A stretch of DNA of 64,000 nucleotides, taken from Paraburkholderia fungorum (GTDB lineage Bacteria; Pseudomonadota; Gammaproteobacteria; Burkholderiales; Burkholderiaceae). The notes below the pieces were generated by a model that was given only the letters and a program-made list of their open reading frames with translations, did not search any database and was not told where the DNA came from. Both the position numbers and the translations under genes were made by a program. Below are positions 8,744 through 17,771 of the stretch, one piece after another (position 1 is the stretch's first letter; every line of letters starts with the position of its first letter). The DNA is taken from assembly GCF_003610895.1 (NCBI RefSeq), contig NZ_MCAS01000001.1, positions 62,001 to 126,000 of the forward strand, given 5' to 3'.

Positions 8744-10026
8744 ACCCGCAGTCGTCGAACACGTTGCCATTGGATAGCCTGGCAGAACCGGCCGGATTGG
8801 CGCACAACCACGCCGCAAGCGGCGCACACTGGCTCGACCGTCGGCGCCTGGCGCTCTATTCGATGGCAGCTCTCGCCTGCTACGCCGTTTTCCTCGCGGT
8901 CTATCTATACCGCGTGATGTGGCAGCAACGCGCCGATTTTCCACCTCTGGCGATGGACTTCCTGCCATTCTGGAGCGCATCGTTCCTCACGCAGCACGGC
9001 CACGCCGTCGACGCCTACAACCTCAAGGCGCTGACCGATGTCGAGATGAACGCCGCGCCATATTTCCGCACGATGGGCAGCATTCTGCCGTGGCTGTATC
9101 CGCCCAATTCGCTGCTGATCATGTCGCCGCTGGCCCTCCTGCCGTTTCAGGCGGCCGCTGTGGCTTTCATTGCCGGCACGTTCGCGCTGTTCGCCAAAGC
9201 GATTCACTCGATCGTGCCGCGCCGGCAAACCGTACTCGTCACGCTGGCCTTCCCCGGCGTCGCGCTCGTTGCGGTGATGGGACAAAACGGCATGCTTACG
9301 GCGGCGCTGGCCGCGTCTGGACTGCTTGCGCTGAGGCGCCGGCCGGCGCTTGCGGGAGTATGTTTCGGATTGCTATGCATGAAACCGCATCTGGTCCTGC
9401 TATTTCCCTTTGCTTTGCTCTGCGCGCGTTCCTGGCGCGCATTGCTGGCGTTCACGCTGACAGCCGCGTCGACACTCGCGCTGGCTGCGCTCTTGTTCGG
9501 CCCCGCTACGTTTGCCGCGTTCCTGCACAACGCCGGCATGGCCGCCGGCTTTGTCGAGTCGGGGCGCGCCGCCATGGCGCGTGTGCCAACGGCCTTCGCC
9601 CTCGCGAAACTCGCGCACGCCCCCTCGACGCTTGCCTACGCAGCCCAGGCAATGAGTGCCGCGCTGGCAGTGGCTGCTGTCTGGTATGCGTGGCACCGGC
9701 AATGCGCCTATGCGCTGCGCGCCGCCACGCTGGTCTGCGCCAGCCTGCTTGTCAGTCCATACCTGTACGACTATGACCTCGCCTGGTACGGCGTGCTCAT
9801 CGCCTGGTATTGCCGCTACGGCATCGGCCACGGATGGCGGCGCGGCGAACGCGAATGGCTGGTCGTTCTGTGGCTCGCGCCGTTGGCGGGCATGCTCATC
9901 ATCACCCGCTTGCCGTTCCAGTTCCTGCCGCTTCTCACCGTGACGACGCTCGGCATGCTGGTACGGCGCATTGCACTCGAACGCAACCGTGCAGTGCCAA
10001 CACGTTGCACCCAATACAACACATGA
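8740..10026 (+). CDS. second GT87-like membrane glycosyltransferase
   Basis: Paralogue (428 aa) of the preceding gene. It has the same landmarks: FPPLAMDFLPFWSASFLTQHG with conserved acidic residue, SILPWLYPPNSLLIM, AVMGQNGMLTAALAASG, and GLLCMKPHLVLLFPFAL. It starts 4 bp inside the previous gene, so the two are translationally coupled. Duplicate GT87 genes suggest either a heteromer or two successive sugar transfers. Together with the GT2 and GtrA proteins downstream they look like a lipid-linked sugar system acting on an envelope glycan. Confidence 0.8.
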   Translation: MNPQSSNTLPLDSLAEPAGLAHNHAASGAHWLDRRRLALYSMAALACYAVFLAVYLYRVMWQQRADFPPLAMDFLPFWSASFLTQHGHAVDAYNLKALTDVEMNAAPYFRTMGSILPWLYPPNSLLIMSPLALLPFQAAAVAFIAGTFALFAKAIHSIVPRRQTVLVTLAFPGVALVAVMGQNGMLTAALAASGLLALRRRPALAGVCFGLLCMKPHLVLLFPFALLCARSWRALLAFTLTAASTLALAALLFGPATFAAFLHNAGMAAGFVESGRAAMARVPTAFALAKLAHAPSTLAYAAQAMSAALAVAAVWYAWHRQCAYALRAATLVCASLLVSPYLYDYDLAWYGVLIAWYCRYGIGHGWRRGEREWLVVLWLAPLAGMLIITRLPFQFLPLLTVTTLGMLVRRIALERNRAVPTRCTQYNT

Positions 10027-10050
10027 ACGGAAGAAAATCGGGGAAATGCC

Positions 10051-11133
10051 ATGTCCACTCCTGTCAGCAAACCATTGATCTCACTTGTCGTGCCGTTCTA
10101 CAACGAGCATCAGGCAATCGACCACTTCTTCGCCGCCGTCGTGCCGATACTCGAATCGATCGAAGGCACGCGCTTCGAAATTGTCTGCGTCAACGACGGC
10201 AGTAACGACGGGACGCTCGACAAACTGGTCGCCGCCTGCGTGCAGGACAAACGCATCCGGGTTATCGATCTGTCACGCAACTTCGGCAAGGAAGCGGCTT
10301 TAACGGCCGGTATCGACGAAGCGGTCGGCGACGCCGTCATACCGATCGATGCGGACCTCCAGGATCCGCCCGGCCTGATCCCCGTGATGGTGGAACACTG
10401 GCGCGCGGGGGCCGAGGTCGTGGCCGCCAAACGCACCAACCGGGCCTGCGACACCTTCGCCAAACGCACGGCGGCGGGGCTCTATTACCGCGTGCACAAT
10501 GCGCTTTCAGCTGTAAAGCTGCCCGAGAACGTCGGCGATTTTCGTCTGATCGACCGCCAGGTTGTCAACGCGCTGCGCAGCCTGCCTGAACGCCGGCGTT
10601 TCATGAAGGGCCTCTTTGCATGGGTCGGCTATCGAACCGTCATCGTCGAATACGAACGCGAGCCGCGCAGCGCGGGCCACTCGAAGTTTTCCGGGTGGAA
10701 ACTGTGGAATTTCGCGCTCGAAGGCATCACGAGTTTCAGCACCGTGCCGTTGCGAAGCTGGACCTATATCGGTCTGTCGATCGCCACGCTGGCATTTTTC
10801 TACGGTGGTTTTATCGTTGCGCGCACGCTGTGGTCGGGCAATCCGGTCCCCGGCTACGCGTCGACGATCTCCCTGATGCTGTTCATGGGAGGGATCGAAC
10901 TCATCGGTATCGGCGTGGTGGGCGAATACGTCGGCCGCATCTATGACGAGTCGAAGAAGCGCCCGATCTATCTGGTGCGGCGCCGCTATCAGGAGAAGAC
11001 CAAGGTCAGTGTGCTGCATCGCGAGCGCCCACAGACACGCACCATCCACGCACCGCGTCCCGACGTCGTCCGCAGGCGCGTGGCGCCGGTCGCGCGAGTC
11101 GTTACGAACCGTCTCGATCGGCAAACAGGCTAG
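10051..11133 (+). CDS. GtrB-like polyprenyl-phosphate glycosyltransferase (GT2)
   Basis: Protein of 360 aa with an N-terminal GT-A fold (about 8-235) and two C-terminal membrane helices (about 235-300), the layout of bactoprenol glucosyltransferases such as GtrB. Seen motifs: SLVVPFYNE at the N-terminus, CVNDGSNDGT, and the metal-binding IDADLQDPP. It would load a sugar from a nucleotide donor onto undecaprenyl phosphate on the inner face. The C-terminus is extended by a basic tail rich in Arg. It starts 24 bp after the second GT87 gene. Confidence 0.88.
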   Translation: MSTPVSKPLISLVVPFYNEHQAIDHFFAAVVPILESIEGTRFEIVCVNDGSNDGTLDKLVAACVQDKRIRVIDLSRNFGKEAALTAGIDEAVGDAVIPIDADLQDPPGLIPVMVEHWRAGAEVVAAKRTNRACDTFAKRTAAGLYYRVHNALSAVKLPENVGDFRLIDRQVVNALRSLPERRRFMKGLFAWVGYRTVIVEYEREPRSAGHSKFSGWKLWNFALEGITSFSTVPLRSWTYIGLSIATLAFFYGGFIVARTLWSGNPVPGYASTISLMLFMGGIELIGIGVVGEYVGRIYDESKKRPIYLVRRRYQEKTKVSVLHRERPQTRTIHAPRPDVVRRRVAPVARVVTNRLDRQTG

Positions 11134-11171
11134 CAGCCGATCAGCGTATCGCCTGCCAACGCAAGGAGCCC

Positions 11172-11933
11172 ATGATGTCCCCTGACGCGTATCTGGAAAT
11201 GGCCGAAACCGAAGCGGAACACTGGTGGTTCCGCGGCCGGCGCGACGTATTGCAAACCGTACTGCGAAGTCTGGCGCTGCCGCCCGGAGCGCGCGTACTC
11301 GAAGTGGGTTCCGGCACGGGTGGCAACCTCGACATGCTGGCCGAGTTCGGCACAGTGAGCGGCCTCGAAATGGACGGCACGGCGCGCACGCTATGCTCGC
11401 AAAAAACCAGTGGACGCTTCGACATTCGTGCGGGACGCTGCCCGGAAGATGTCCCGTTCGGCGTTGAATCCAGCGAACGCTTCGATCTGATCTGCTTCTT
11501 CGATTGCCTCGAACACATCGCCGACGACGTTGCCTCGCTCGCGCGCATGCAGTCGTTGCTGGCGCCAGGCGGTGTCATCGTCGTGACGGTGCCGGCCTGC
11601 CAGTCTCTGTGGAGTGCTCACGATGTGTATCTGCGGCACTATCGGCGCTACAGCCGTGCTTCGCTCACGCAATGCATCCGCGCGGCGGGTTACGAAGTCG
11701 AGCGCCTGACGTATTTCAATTCGCTGCTGTTCCCCCTCGCCGTAGCCGCGCGCTGGTTCGACCGCGTGCTCAGGCGAAGCAGATCGACGGGTGACGCTGT
11801 TCCGGCCTCTGCACTCAATGCCATGCTCTATCGTCTGTTCAGCGCCGAACGTCATTGGCTTGCACATAGTTCGCTACCCTACGGAGTGTCCTTGCTCGCC
11901 ATCCTGCGCGAACCGCGGGGAGAACGGCGGTGA
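11172..11933 (+). CDS. class I SAM-dependent methyltransferase
   Basis: A 253-aa methyltransferase with motif I VLEVGSGTGG at about residues 40-49, an acidic ribose-binding residue in GLEMDG, and DLICFFDCLEHIADD as motif II. The start has two adjacent ATG codons, with AAGGAGCCC just upstream. Embedded in the glycan operon between GT2 and gtrA, it probably methylates a sugar or carrier-linked glycan. The stop overlaps the following GTG start. Acceptor unknown. Confidence 0.8.
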   Translation: MMSPDAYLEMAETEAEHWWFRGRRDVLQTVLRSLALPPGARVLEVGSGTGGNLDMLAEFGTVSGLEMDGTARTLCSQKTSGRFDIRAGRCPEDVPFGVESSERFDLICFFDCLEHIADDVASLARMQSLLAPGGVIVVTVPACQSLWSAHDVYLRHYRRYSRASLTQCIRAAGYEVERLTYFNSLLFPLAVAARWFDRVLRRSRSTGDAVPASALNAMLYRLFSAERHWLAHSSLPYGVSLLAILREPRGERR

Positions 11934-12304
11934 ACAGGGCCGAGCGGATCAAGGTACTGCGCTTTGGCGTGTCCGGCCTCTTTGCAACCGGCCTGCATGT
12001 CATTGTCGCCATGACGCTGATCCGGCGCGCCGGCACCGAGCCCGCGCTCGCAAACGCGCTCGCCTTCGCGTCTTCGACGGGATGCTCCTATCTCCTGAAC
12101 ACCTTCTGGAGTTTTTCGTCGTTTCCGGCGCTCGCGAATATCGGGCGCTTCGCGATGGTTTCTCTGGGCGGTCTCACGCTGACCGCGCTCGTCGCTCATG
12201 CCACGCAGGTCGCTGGAGGTGCTCCCGGATTGGGCATCGCCATGGTGGTTTGTGTGGTGCCCCCGGTTACGTTCATCGCGCATCGGGGGTGGACCTACCG
12301 GTGA
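11930..12304 (+). CDS. GtrA-like membrane protein
   Basis: Small membrane protein of 124 aa with four predicted helices and the GtrA-family opening KVLRFGVSGLFATGLHVIVAMTLI plus the NTFWSF motif. GtrA proteins are proposed flippases for undecaprenyl-phosphate sugars. The GTG start overlaps the methyltransferase stop (GTGA), showing coupling. It completes a set with the GtrB-like GT2 and the two GT87 proteins: load, flip, transfer. Confidence 0.85.
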   Translation: MNRAERIKVLRFGVSGLFATGLHVIVAMTLIRRAGTEPALANALAFASSTGCSYLLNTFWSFSSFPALANIGRFAMVSLGGLTLTALVAHATQVAGGAPGLGIAMVVCVVPPVTFIAHRGWTYR

Positions 12305-12322
12305 GACGGTCGTTGCCGCAAC

Positions 12323-12345
12323 CTTGCCGCAAGCTTTGCGGCAAG
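12323..12345. terminator. hairpin between convergent gtrA-like and cyclase genes
   Basis: CTTGCCGCAA and TTGCGGCAAG form a perfect 10-bp stem around a 3-nt loop. It lies between two convergent genes, where a shared terminator is expected, but no T-run follows on either side, so it may be a Rho-linked or attenuating hairpin. Confidence 0.45.
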
Positions 12346-12379
12346 CCGCCGCCAGCGAGGCACGCAATCAGCGCCGTGC

Positions 12380-13891
12380 TCAGGCCGCCGCAACCGTATC
12401 GCCTGCGCAGACCACGCAATTTCTTCCGTTATGTTTAGCCGCGTATAGCGCCTGGTCCGCGGCATTCGTCAGTGCATCAAGTGACGCGGGACGTAAGCGC
12501 CGGCCGGTGGCGCACCCAATGCTCACGGTGAAACAGGGAACCGGCTCTGCAGACACGCCCGGTTGCCCATGCTCCACTTCGTCACGGATGGCTTCAGCAA
12601 TCTCGGCGGCACCTCTTTCGTCAGTGTCCGGCAACACGACGACGAATTCCTCACCGCCATATCGCGCCGCGAGATCGCCGCGACGGCGCGTGTGCCGGCT
12701 GATGCACTCCGCGAGATGCTTCAATGCAACGTCGCCCTGGGCATGGCCATGCCGGTCGTTGTACTGCTTGAAGTTATCCGCATCGACGAACAGTACCGAC
12801 AGGCAGTCATCGTTGCGCTGCAGCCTTCCCCACTCGTTTTCGAGGACCTCGTCGAGCGCGCGGCGATTTTTGAGTCCTGTCAGCGAATCGATTTGCGTCA
12901 GCTGCATCAGCAGCACCTGTGCTTTTGCGTAGTCCCGCAGCGCAAATGCGAGCAGCCAGACCACCGCGCAGAATGCAAGGCTGACCGACGACGCCGCGAT
13001 CCCGACGATCCATGACAAGCGCCTCCACGAGGCCAGCACATCGCCTTGCGCCGGCGCCACGACCGCAATGAGCGGCGTGCCGGGAACGCGCTGGAACGTG
13101 TACAGACGAAGTATCCCGTCGGCGGTCGAGGGCGCGGCATAGAACCCGGAATCATGATTGACCATACGCGGAAAGGTCGGCGACGCACCGAAATTGACCG
13201 GCCGGGATGGGCTGAAAGGCGGATTTCTGGCGACCAGGGTGCCGTCGGTACGTACGATCGCCGTGATGCCGCGCGGCCCCACGTCCAGGTTTGCAAGAAG
13301 CCGCTTGAAATAGTTGGCGTCGATCGCGACGATCATTACGCCGCCGAATGTCCCATCCGGCCGGTTTATCCGTCTGGTCAGCGCAATCGACTCAGCGCCC
13401 GCCCGCGTTCGAGCCTGGTAGATATGTGAGACGTAAAGGCCAACATTCGGCGAGTCGCGATGAACCGTGAAATAGTCCCGATCGCTGAAATCCGCGTGGA
13501 ACGCATTGGAACAGCAGCCATCGATCAGACGTCCGCGGTCATCGGTCACCCCCATACCGATGACGTACTCGGCCGCAGTCCGGTCAAACAGCAATTCGTG
13601 CCGCAAGCCGGGATCCATGTCCTGGATCGCGGGCTTGTCCAGCGCGGCAATCAGGCCGAGCAGGGAGTTGTTCGACGTATCGACGGTCCGGGCAATGTTG
13701 CTGACCAGAACGGCGGTGACGTTCCTGGACGTTTCATGAACATGTGCGATCGCTCCGTCGCGCGCCGCCATCAGTGTGACGAAGCTGATGGCCATCACGC
13801 CCAGCGACATGAGGGTACCTAGCGCACCGACGATCAAAGGATAGCGGCCTGCGAGCACCGCCAGCTTTCCTGTGGACAGAGAAACAGACAC
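12380..13891 (-). CDS. membrane-bound diguanylate cyclase (GGDEF) with periplasmic sensor
   Basis: About 503 aa. A membrane helix (RYPLIVGALGTLMSLGVM) is followed by a periplasmic sensory region of about 250 residues (dCache/PDC-like: SDRDYFTVHRDSPNVGLYVSHIY, GGVMIVAIDANYFKRLL), a second helix, and a GGDEF domain with the active-site loop ARYGGEEFVVVLPDTD and DSLTGLKNRRALDE. It should make cyclic di-GMP. The frame is open far upstream to 15094, but that part overlaps the LysE gene and has no coding features; the GTG at 13891 just before the first helix is my best start, though without a clear ribosome site. It has the same architecture as the cyclase at 44233-45807. Confidence 0.85.
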   Translation of the reverse strand: MSVSLSTGKLAVLAGRYPLIVGALGTLMSLGVMAISFVTLMAARDGAIAHVHETSRNVTAVLVSNIARTVDTSNNSLLGLIAALDKPAIQDMDPGLRHELLFDRTAAEYVIGMGVTDDRGRLIDGCCSNAFHADFSDRDYFTVHRDSPNVGLYVSHIYQARTRAGAESIALTRRINRPDGTFGGVMIVAIDANYFKRLLANLDVGPRGITAIVRTDGTLVARNPPFSPSRPVNFGASPTFPRMVNHDSGFYAAPSTADGILRLYTFQRVPGTPLIAVVAPAQGDVLASWRRLSWIVGIAASSVSLAFCAVVWLLAFALRDYAKAQVLLMQLTQIDSLTGLKNRRALDEVLENEWGRLQRNDDCLSVLFVDADNFKQYNDRHGHAQGDVALKHLAECISRHTRRRGDLAARYGGEEFVVVLPDTDERGAAEIAEAIRDEVEHGQPGVSAEPVPCFTVSIGCATGRRLRPASLDALTNAADQALYAAKHNGRNCVVCAGDTVAAA

Positions 13892-14082
13892 GGTAATGTT
13901 CTTGTGGATGCACTCGGTCCGGACCTCGCCGCCCCGCGGCCGTAGCAATGGGAACGAACAACGGTCGCGGATCCGGCGGCAAAGGATTGCCCGAGTGCCG
14001 TGAAAAGCCGATGACCGGGTTAACGGCAATGCCCGGGAAAAATCCAGCGCACCGACGCCCTCACACCGCCGCCACGCCCTAC

Positions 14083-14126
14083 CTGTACCGGACACCATCC
14101 CCAAAACCGTACAGGTACTGTACCGG
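14083..14126. promoter_or_regulatory. palindrome and repeats upstream of LysE gene
   Basis: GTACAG-GTA-CTGTAC at 14109-14123 is a perfect palindrome. Its right half belongs to CTGTACCGG (14118-14126), which also occurs at 14083-14091, 35 bp earlier, in the same direction. The block lies 54-97 bp before the LysE start. The dyad plus direct repeat resembles sites used by MocR/GntR-type regulators; the MocR gene 0.7 kb away is a candidate, not shown. Confidence 0.45.
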
Positions 14127-14179
14127 CATGCTTCGTTAAAATGCTCCAAAGGTTTTACTGACCGCCACCGGAGCCATCC

Positions 14180-14806
14180 ATGATGTCTTACCTCAGCCTC
14201 AGCGCGCTGCCCGCCGGCATTCTGTTCGCGCTCGTCACCACGATCACGCCCGGTCCGAACAACACCATGCTGCTGGCCTCGGGCGTCAACTTCGGCTTTC
14301 GCCGCACGCTGCCGCATCTCTCCGGTATCAGTGCCGGGGTCGTCCTGTTGATGCTGTCGGTGGGAATCGGTCTGGGCGAAGCTTTCGTGCACTTCCCGGT
14401 GCTGTACACGGTGCTTGAAGTCGCGAGCGTCGCGTATCTGCTGTATCTCGCGTGGAAAATCGGCACGTCGGGAGAATTGAAGGTCAAGAAAGGCGATCAC
14501 CGGCCCATGAAGTTCCATGAAGCCATCGCGTTTCAGTGGGTCAATCCGAAAGCGTGGATGATGGTGCTGACCGCCGCCACGACGATTCACCTGAGCCAGA
14601 GCACCAGCATGAACGCCATCGCGATGGCGGCGATCTTTTACGTGATCGGTTTTCCGTGCATCTGCCTGTGGGCCGGCTTCGGCACCGCGATGCGGCGCGT
14701 GTTGTCGGACCCGAAGCGGCTGCGCATTTTCAATGTGGCAATGGCGCTGCTGCTGGTGCTCTCGCTGTATCCCATCGCGCTGAAGCTGCTCGGTCTGTCC
14801 GCCTGA
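14180..14806 (+). CDS. LysE/RhtB-family amino-acid exporter
   Basis: Membrane protein of 208 aa with about six helices and the LysE-family signature near the N-terminus: TTITPGPNNTMLLASGVNFGFRRTLPH, with the conserved PGPN. These proteins export amino acids or similar metabolites through the inner membrane. Two ATG codons are adjacent at 14180 and 14183; either could start. It runs convergently towards the MocR gene (17-bp gap). Substrate unknown. Confidence 0.88.
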   Translation: MMSYLSLSALPAGILFALVTTITPGPNNTMLLASGVNFGFRRTLPHLSGISAGVVLLMLSVGIGLGEAFVHFPVLYTVLEVASVAYLLYLAWKIGTSGELKVKKGDHRPMKFHEAIAFQWVNPKAWMMVLTAATTIHLSQSTSMNAIAMAAIFYVIGFPCICLWAGFGTAMRRVLSDPKRLRIFNVAMALLLVLSLYPIALKLLGLSA

Positions 14807-14822
14807 AAGCGGGCACGGCCGG

Positions 14823-16238
14823 CTAGATCTCGCCCCGCCCGATCCGTTCGATGAAACGCCATAATGCGTCGTCGGTCGAGTACGGCGCGTTGAAACGGAA
14901 CCACGCGCTTGGGGCATCGTCGGGACGGAAGTAGGAGCCGGGCGCAAGCCAGATGCCATGCGTGAGCGCGGCGGTCGCCACTTCACCCGCGCGCTCCGCT
15001 TCGATCGGCAGCCGCGCCCACAGAAACAGGCCGGCTCGCGGCCGGTGGAACAGTTCAAGGCCAAGCGAATCGAGCCGCTCTTCGACGCTCGCATGCGCGA
15101 GCTTGAGCCGCTCGTTCACGGCTTCGACGTGACGCGCATAGCGCCCTTCAAGCAACACCTTGTCGACGATCCGCTCGATCGCTTCGGACGAGGTCAGCCC
15201 CACCGCCATTTTCGTGCGCGCCAGTTCACGCAATACCGCGCGCTCGGCGACCACGTAGCCGCAGCGCAATCCGGGCGTCACGGTCTTCGAAAAACCGCCC
15301 ACGTAGAGCACGCGCTGCAAGCCCTCCATCGCCGCGAACAAAGGCGCGCCGGGCGGCGCCAGTTCGCGGCTGACGTCGTCTTCGATCACCCACATGCGCT
15401 GACGCTCGGCGATCTGCAGCAAGCGGAATGCCGCCGACATGCCGAAAGTCACGCCGGTCGGATTCTGCAACGTGGTGTTGACGAAAATCGCTTTCGGCTT
15501 GTGTTGTGCGACCAGCGTTTCGAGCACGTCGGTGTCGACACCCGCCGGCGTGCGCGGCACGCCATGCACCACCAGCCCCGCGAGCTTGAGAATCTGCAGC
15601 AGATTGCAATAACCCGGGTCTTCGACGATCACGGCGTCGCCCGCGCGCAGCAACGTGCGCACGATCAGATCCAGCCCTTGCGTCGCGCCCTGCGTGAGCA
15701 GCACGTTGGAGACGTCGACCGGCAAACCGCGCCGGTCGAGCTGCTCGGCGATCCGTTCGCGCAGCGGCGCAAAGCCGTACGGATGCCCGTAGTCGCCGAG
15801 ACGCGCCGCCGGCACCCGGCTCATGGCCCGCAGCGCGTGCTGCAAGCCTGTTTCGTTGATCCACTCGTTGGGCAGCCAGCCGCCACCCGCCTTGATTGGC
15901 ACCGAATGGTCGGCAAATACGTCGGACAGCAGCCAGGTCGCCGTCAGGCTCGGCGGTTGCCAGTCGGTTGGAGCGGCCCGCGCGGACTGCGAACGCGCCG
16001 CCACGCGGTAACCGGAGCCGCGCCGCGCCACGACGAGGCCCATCGAAACAAGACGGTTGTAGGCCTCGGTGACCGTGAAAGTGCTTAGTTCGTGGCTTTG
16101 CGCCAACTGCCGCACCGATGGCAACAGTGCGCCGGCACGCAGCGACTGCGCCTCAATCGCGCTCGCGAAGCCCTGCACCACCTGCTCGACGAGCGTGGGC
16201 GCGGCGCGCCGGTCGCGCTCTAGTTGTAGTTCGATCAT
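14823..16238 (-). CDS. MocR-type regulator (GntR HTH fused to aminotransferase fold)
   Basis: A 471-aa regulator. The winged-helix GntR domain occupies about residues 10-80 (LVEQVVQGFASAIEAQSLRAGALLPSVRQLAQ... TEAYNRLVSMGLVVARRGSGYRV). The rest is a fold-type I PLP domain in which the PLP-binding lysine is visible in YVGGFSKTVTPGLRCGYV and the pyridine-binding Asp region in VIVEDPGYCN. Such proteins sense an amine, amino acid or PLP and control nearby transport or transamination genes. It is transcribed away from the aminotransferase at 16396; four ACAGTT motifs lie between them. Confidence 0.9.
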   Translation of the reverse strand: MIELQLERDRRAAPTLVEQVVQGFASAIEAQSLRAGALLPSVRQLAQSHELSTFTVTEAYNRLVSMGLVVARRGSGYRVAARSQSARAAPTDWQPPSLTATWLLSDVFADHSVPIKAGGGWLPNEWINETGLQHALRAMSRVPAARLGDYGHPYGFAPLRERIAEQLDRRGLPVDVSNVLLTQGATQGLDLIVRTLLRAGDAVIVEDPGYCNLLQILKLAGLVVHGVPRTPAGVDTDVLETLVAQHKPKAIFVNTTLQNPTGVTFGMSAAFRLLQIAERQRMWVIEDDVSRELAPPGAPLFAAMEGLQRVLYVGGFSKTVTPGLRCGYVVAERAVLRELARTKMAVGLTSSEAIERIVDKVLLEGRYARHVEAVNERLKLAHASVEERLDSLGLELFHRPRAGLFLWARLPIEAERAGEVATAALTHGIWLAPGSYFRPDDAPSAWFRFNAPYSTDDALWRFIERIGRGEI

Positions 16239-16258
16239 GGTCGGGAATGAGGAGTCGG

Positions 16259-16343
16259 CACAGTTATCGCGTTTCCACCAACACAGTTAGCGCCACACCG
16301 CGTCAACTGTTTATGCCGCCATTAAACCGCGAACGCTACAGTT
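16259..16343. promoter_or_regulatory. repeated ACAGTT boxes, probable MocR operator
   Basis: CACAGTTATCGC (16259-16270) and CACAGTTAGCGC (16282-16293) are 12-bp direct repeats differing at one base and set 23 bp apart, about two DNA turns. A third ACAGTT lies inverted at 16305-16310 and a fourth direct at 16338-16343. MocR regulators typically bind direct repeats upstream of a divergent aminotransferase gene, which is exactly this layout. Confidence 0.6.
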
Positions 16344-16395
16344 TTGGCTATGCCCCAAAGGAAGTCCCTTGGGGGACCACTTCGAGGAGAAAACC

Positions 16396-17724
16396 ATGAC
16401 TTCGCGCCCCGTCATCGACGACCTGTCGTCTTTCTGGATGCCCTTTACCGCGAACCGCCAGTTCAAGGCTGCGCCGCGCCTGCTGGAATCGGCCAAGGGG
16501 ATGTACTACCGCACGACGGATGGGCGTGAAGTGCTCGACGGCTGCGCGGGTCTCTGGTGCGTGAACGCCGGCCACGGCCGTGACGAAATCGTCGCGGCGA
16601 TCACCCAGCAACTGTCGACCCTCGATTTCGCGCCGACCTTCCAGATGGGCCACCCGCTGGCATTCGAAGCGGCCACGAAAGTCGCCGAACTGATGCCCGA
16701 CGGCCTCGACCGCATCTTCTTCACGAACTCCGGCTCGGAATCGGTCGACACCGCCCTGAAAATCGCACTGGCGTACCACCGTTCGCGCGGCGAAGGCCAG
16801 CGCACCCGCCTGATCGGCCGTGAGCGCGGCTATCACGGCGTGGGCTTCGGCGGCATTTCGGTCGGCGGCATCGCCCCCAACCGCAAGACGTTTTCCGGCG
16901 CGCTGCTGCCGGCGGTCGATCACCTGCCGCACACGCACAACCTCGAACACAACGCGTTTTCGAAAGGCCAATCTGCCTGGGGCGCGCATCTGGCCGACGA
17001 ACTCGAGCGCATTGTCACGCTGCACGATGCGTCGACGATCGCCGCCGTGATCGTCGAACCGGTGGCCGGCTCGACGGGCGTGCTGATTCCGCCGCAAGGC
17101 TACCTGCAGAAACTGCGCGAGATTTGCACGAAGCACGGCATCCTGCTGATTTTCGACGAAGTGATCACCGCTTTCGGCCGCGTCGGCAAGGCAACGGCGA
17201 GCGAATATTTCGGCGTGACGCCGGACCTGATCACGATGGCCAAGGCGATCAACAACGCTGCGATCCCGATGGGCGCGGTGGCCGCGAGCCGCACGATCCA
17301 CGACACGATCGTCAACGGCGGCGCCCAGGGCGCGATCGAGCTGTTCCACGGCTACACGTATTCGGCTCACCCGGCTGCGGCCGCCGCCGCGGTTGCGACG
17401 CTCGACCTGTATCGCCGTGAAGGCCTGTTCGAGCGCGCGGCGACGATGGCGCCGAAGTTCGAAGCCGCCGCTCACTCGCTGCGCGGTGCGAAGCATGTGA
17501 AGGACGTGCGCAACCTCGGCATGATCGCGGGCGTCGAACTCGAGCCGCGCGACGGCGCGCCGGGCGCGCGTGCTTACGAAGCGTTCGTGAAGTGCTTCGA
17601 GGCGGGCGTGCTGGTGCGCTTTACCGGCGACATCCTCGCGTTCTCGCCGCCGCTCATCATCGACGAAGAGCAGATCGCACACATCTTCAAGACCGTGGGC
17701 GACGTGCTGGCGACCGTGCAGTAA
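16396..17724 (+). CDS. omega-amino-acid:pyruvate aminotransferase (class III)
   Basis: A 442-aa class III PLP aminotransferase. Seen: DGCAGLWCVNAGHGRDEIV, FTNSGSESVDTALKIAL (phosphate-binding), IVEPVAGSTGVL, IFDEVITAFGR with the pyridine-binding Asp, and the PLP lysine in LITMAKAINNAAIPMGAV. The overall sequence is of the beta-alanine (omega-amino acid):pyruvate transaminase type. The start MTSRPVIDD at 16396 follows a strong GAGGAGA site. It likely moves the amino group of beta-alanine or a related omega-amine to pyruvate, under control of the divergent MocR protein. Exact amine unproven. Confidence 0.88.
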   Translation: MTSRPVIDDLSSFWMPFTANRQFKAAPRLLESAKGMYYRTTDGREVLDGCAGLWCVNAGHGRDEIVAAITQQLSTLDFAPTFQMGHPLAFEAATKVAELMPDGLDRIFFTNSGSESVDTALKIALAYHRSRGEGQRTRLIGRERGYHGVGFGGISVGGIAPNRKTFSGALLPAVDHLPHTHNLEHNAFSKGQSAWGAHLADELERIVTLHDASTIAAVIVEPVAGSTGVLIPPQGYLQKLREICTKHGILLIFDEVITAFGRVGKATASEYFGVTPDLITMAKAINNAAIPMGAVAASRTIHDTIVNGGAQGAIELFHGYTYSAHPAAAAAAVATLDLYRREGLFERAATMAPKFEAAAHSLRGAKHVKDVRNLGMIAGVELEPRDGAPGARAYEAFVKCFEAGVLVRFTGDILAFSPPLIIDEEQIAHIFKTVGDVLATVQ

Positions 17725-17741
17725 GTAAGGCTCGTGGAAAG

Positions 17742-17771
17742 ATGCGGCGCGCGTGGGTGCGCGCGCTGCAT
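17742..17771. terminator. GC-rich hairpin after the aminotransferase gene
   Basis: ATGCGGCGCGCG pairs with CGCGCGCTGCAT with one mismatch around a short loop, 17 nt after the aminotransferase stop. No clear T-run follows, so it is a terminator-like hairpin rather than a textbook intrinsic terminator. Confidence 0.45.

Noticed and set aside
12323..12345. Hairpin as a classical intrinsic terminator
   Set aside because: Stem is perfect but no T-run follows on either strand; kept only as terminator-like.
13892..15094. Open frame extending the diguanylate cyclase upstream to 904 aa
   Set aside because: The extension is antisense to the LysE gene, is rich in Arg, Gln and His and has no domain features; the protein most likely starts at the helix near 13891.
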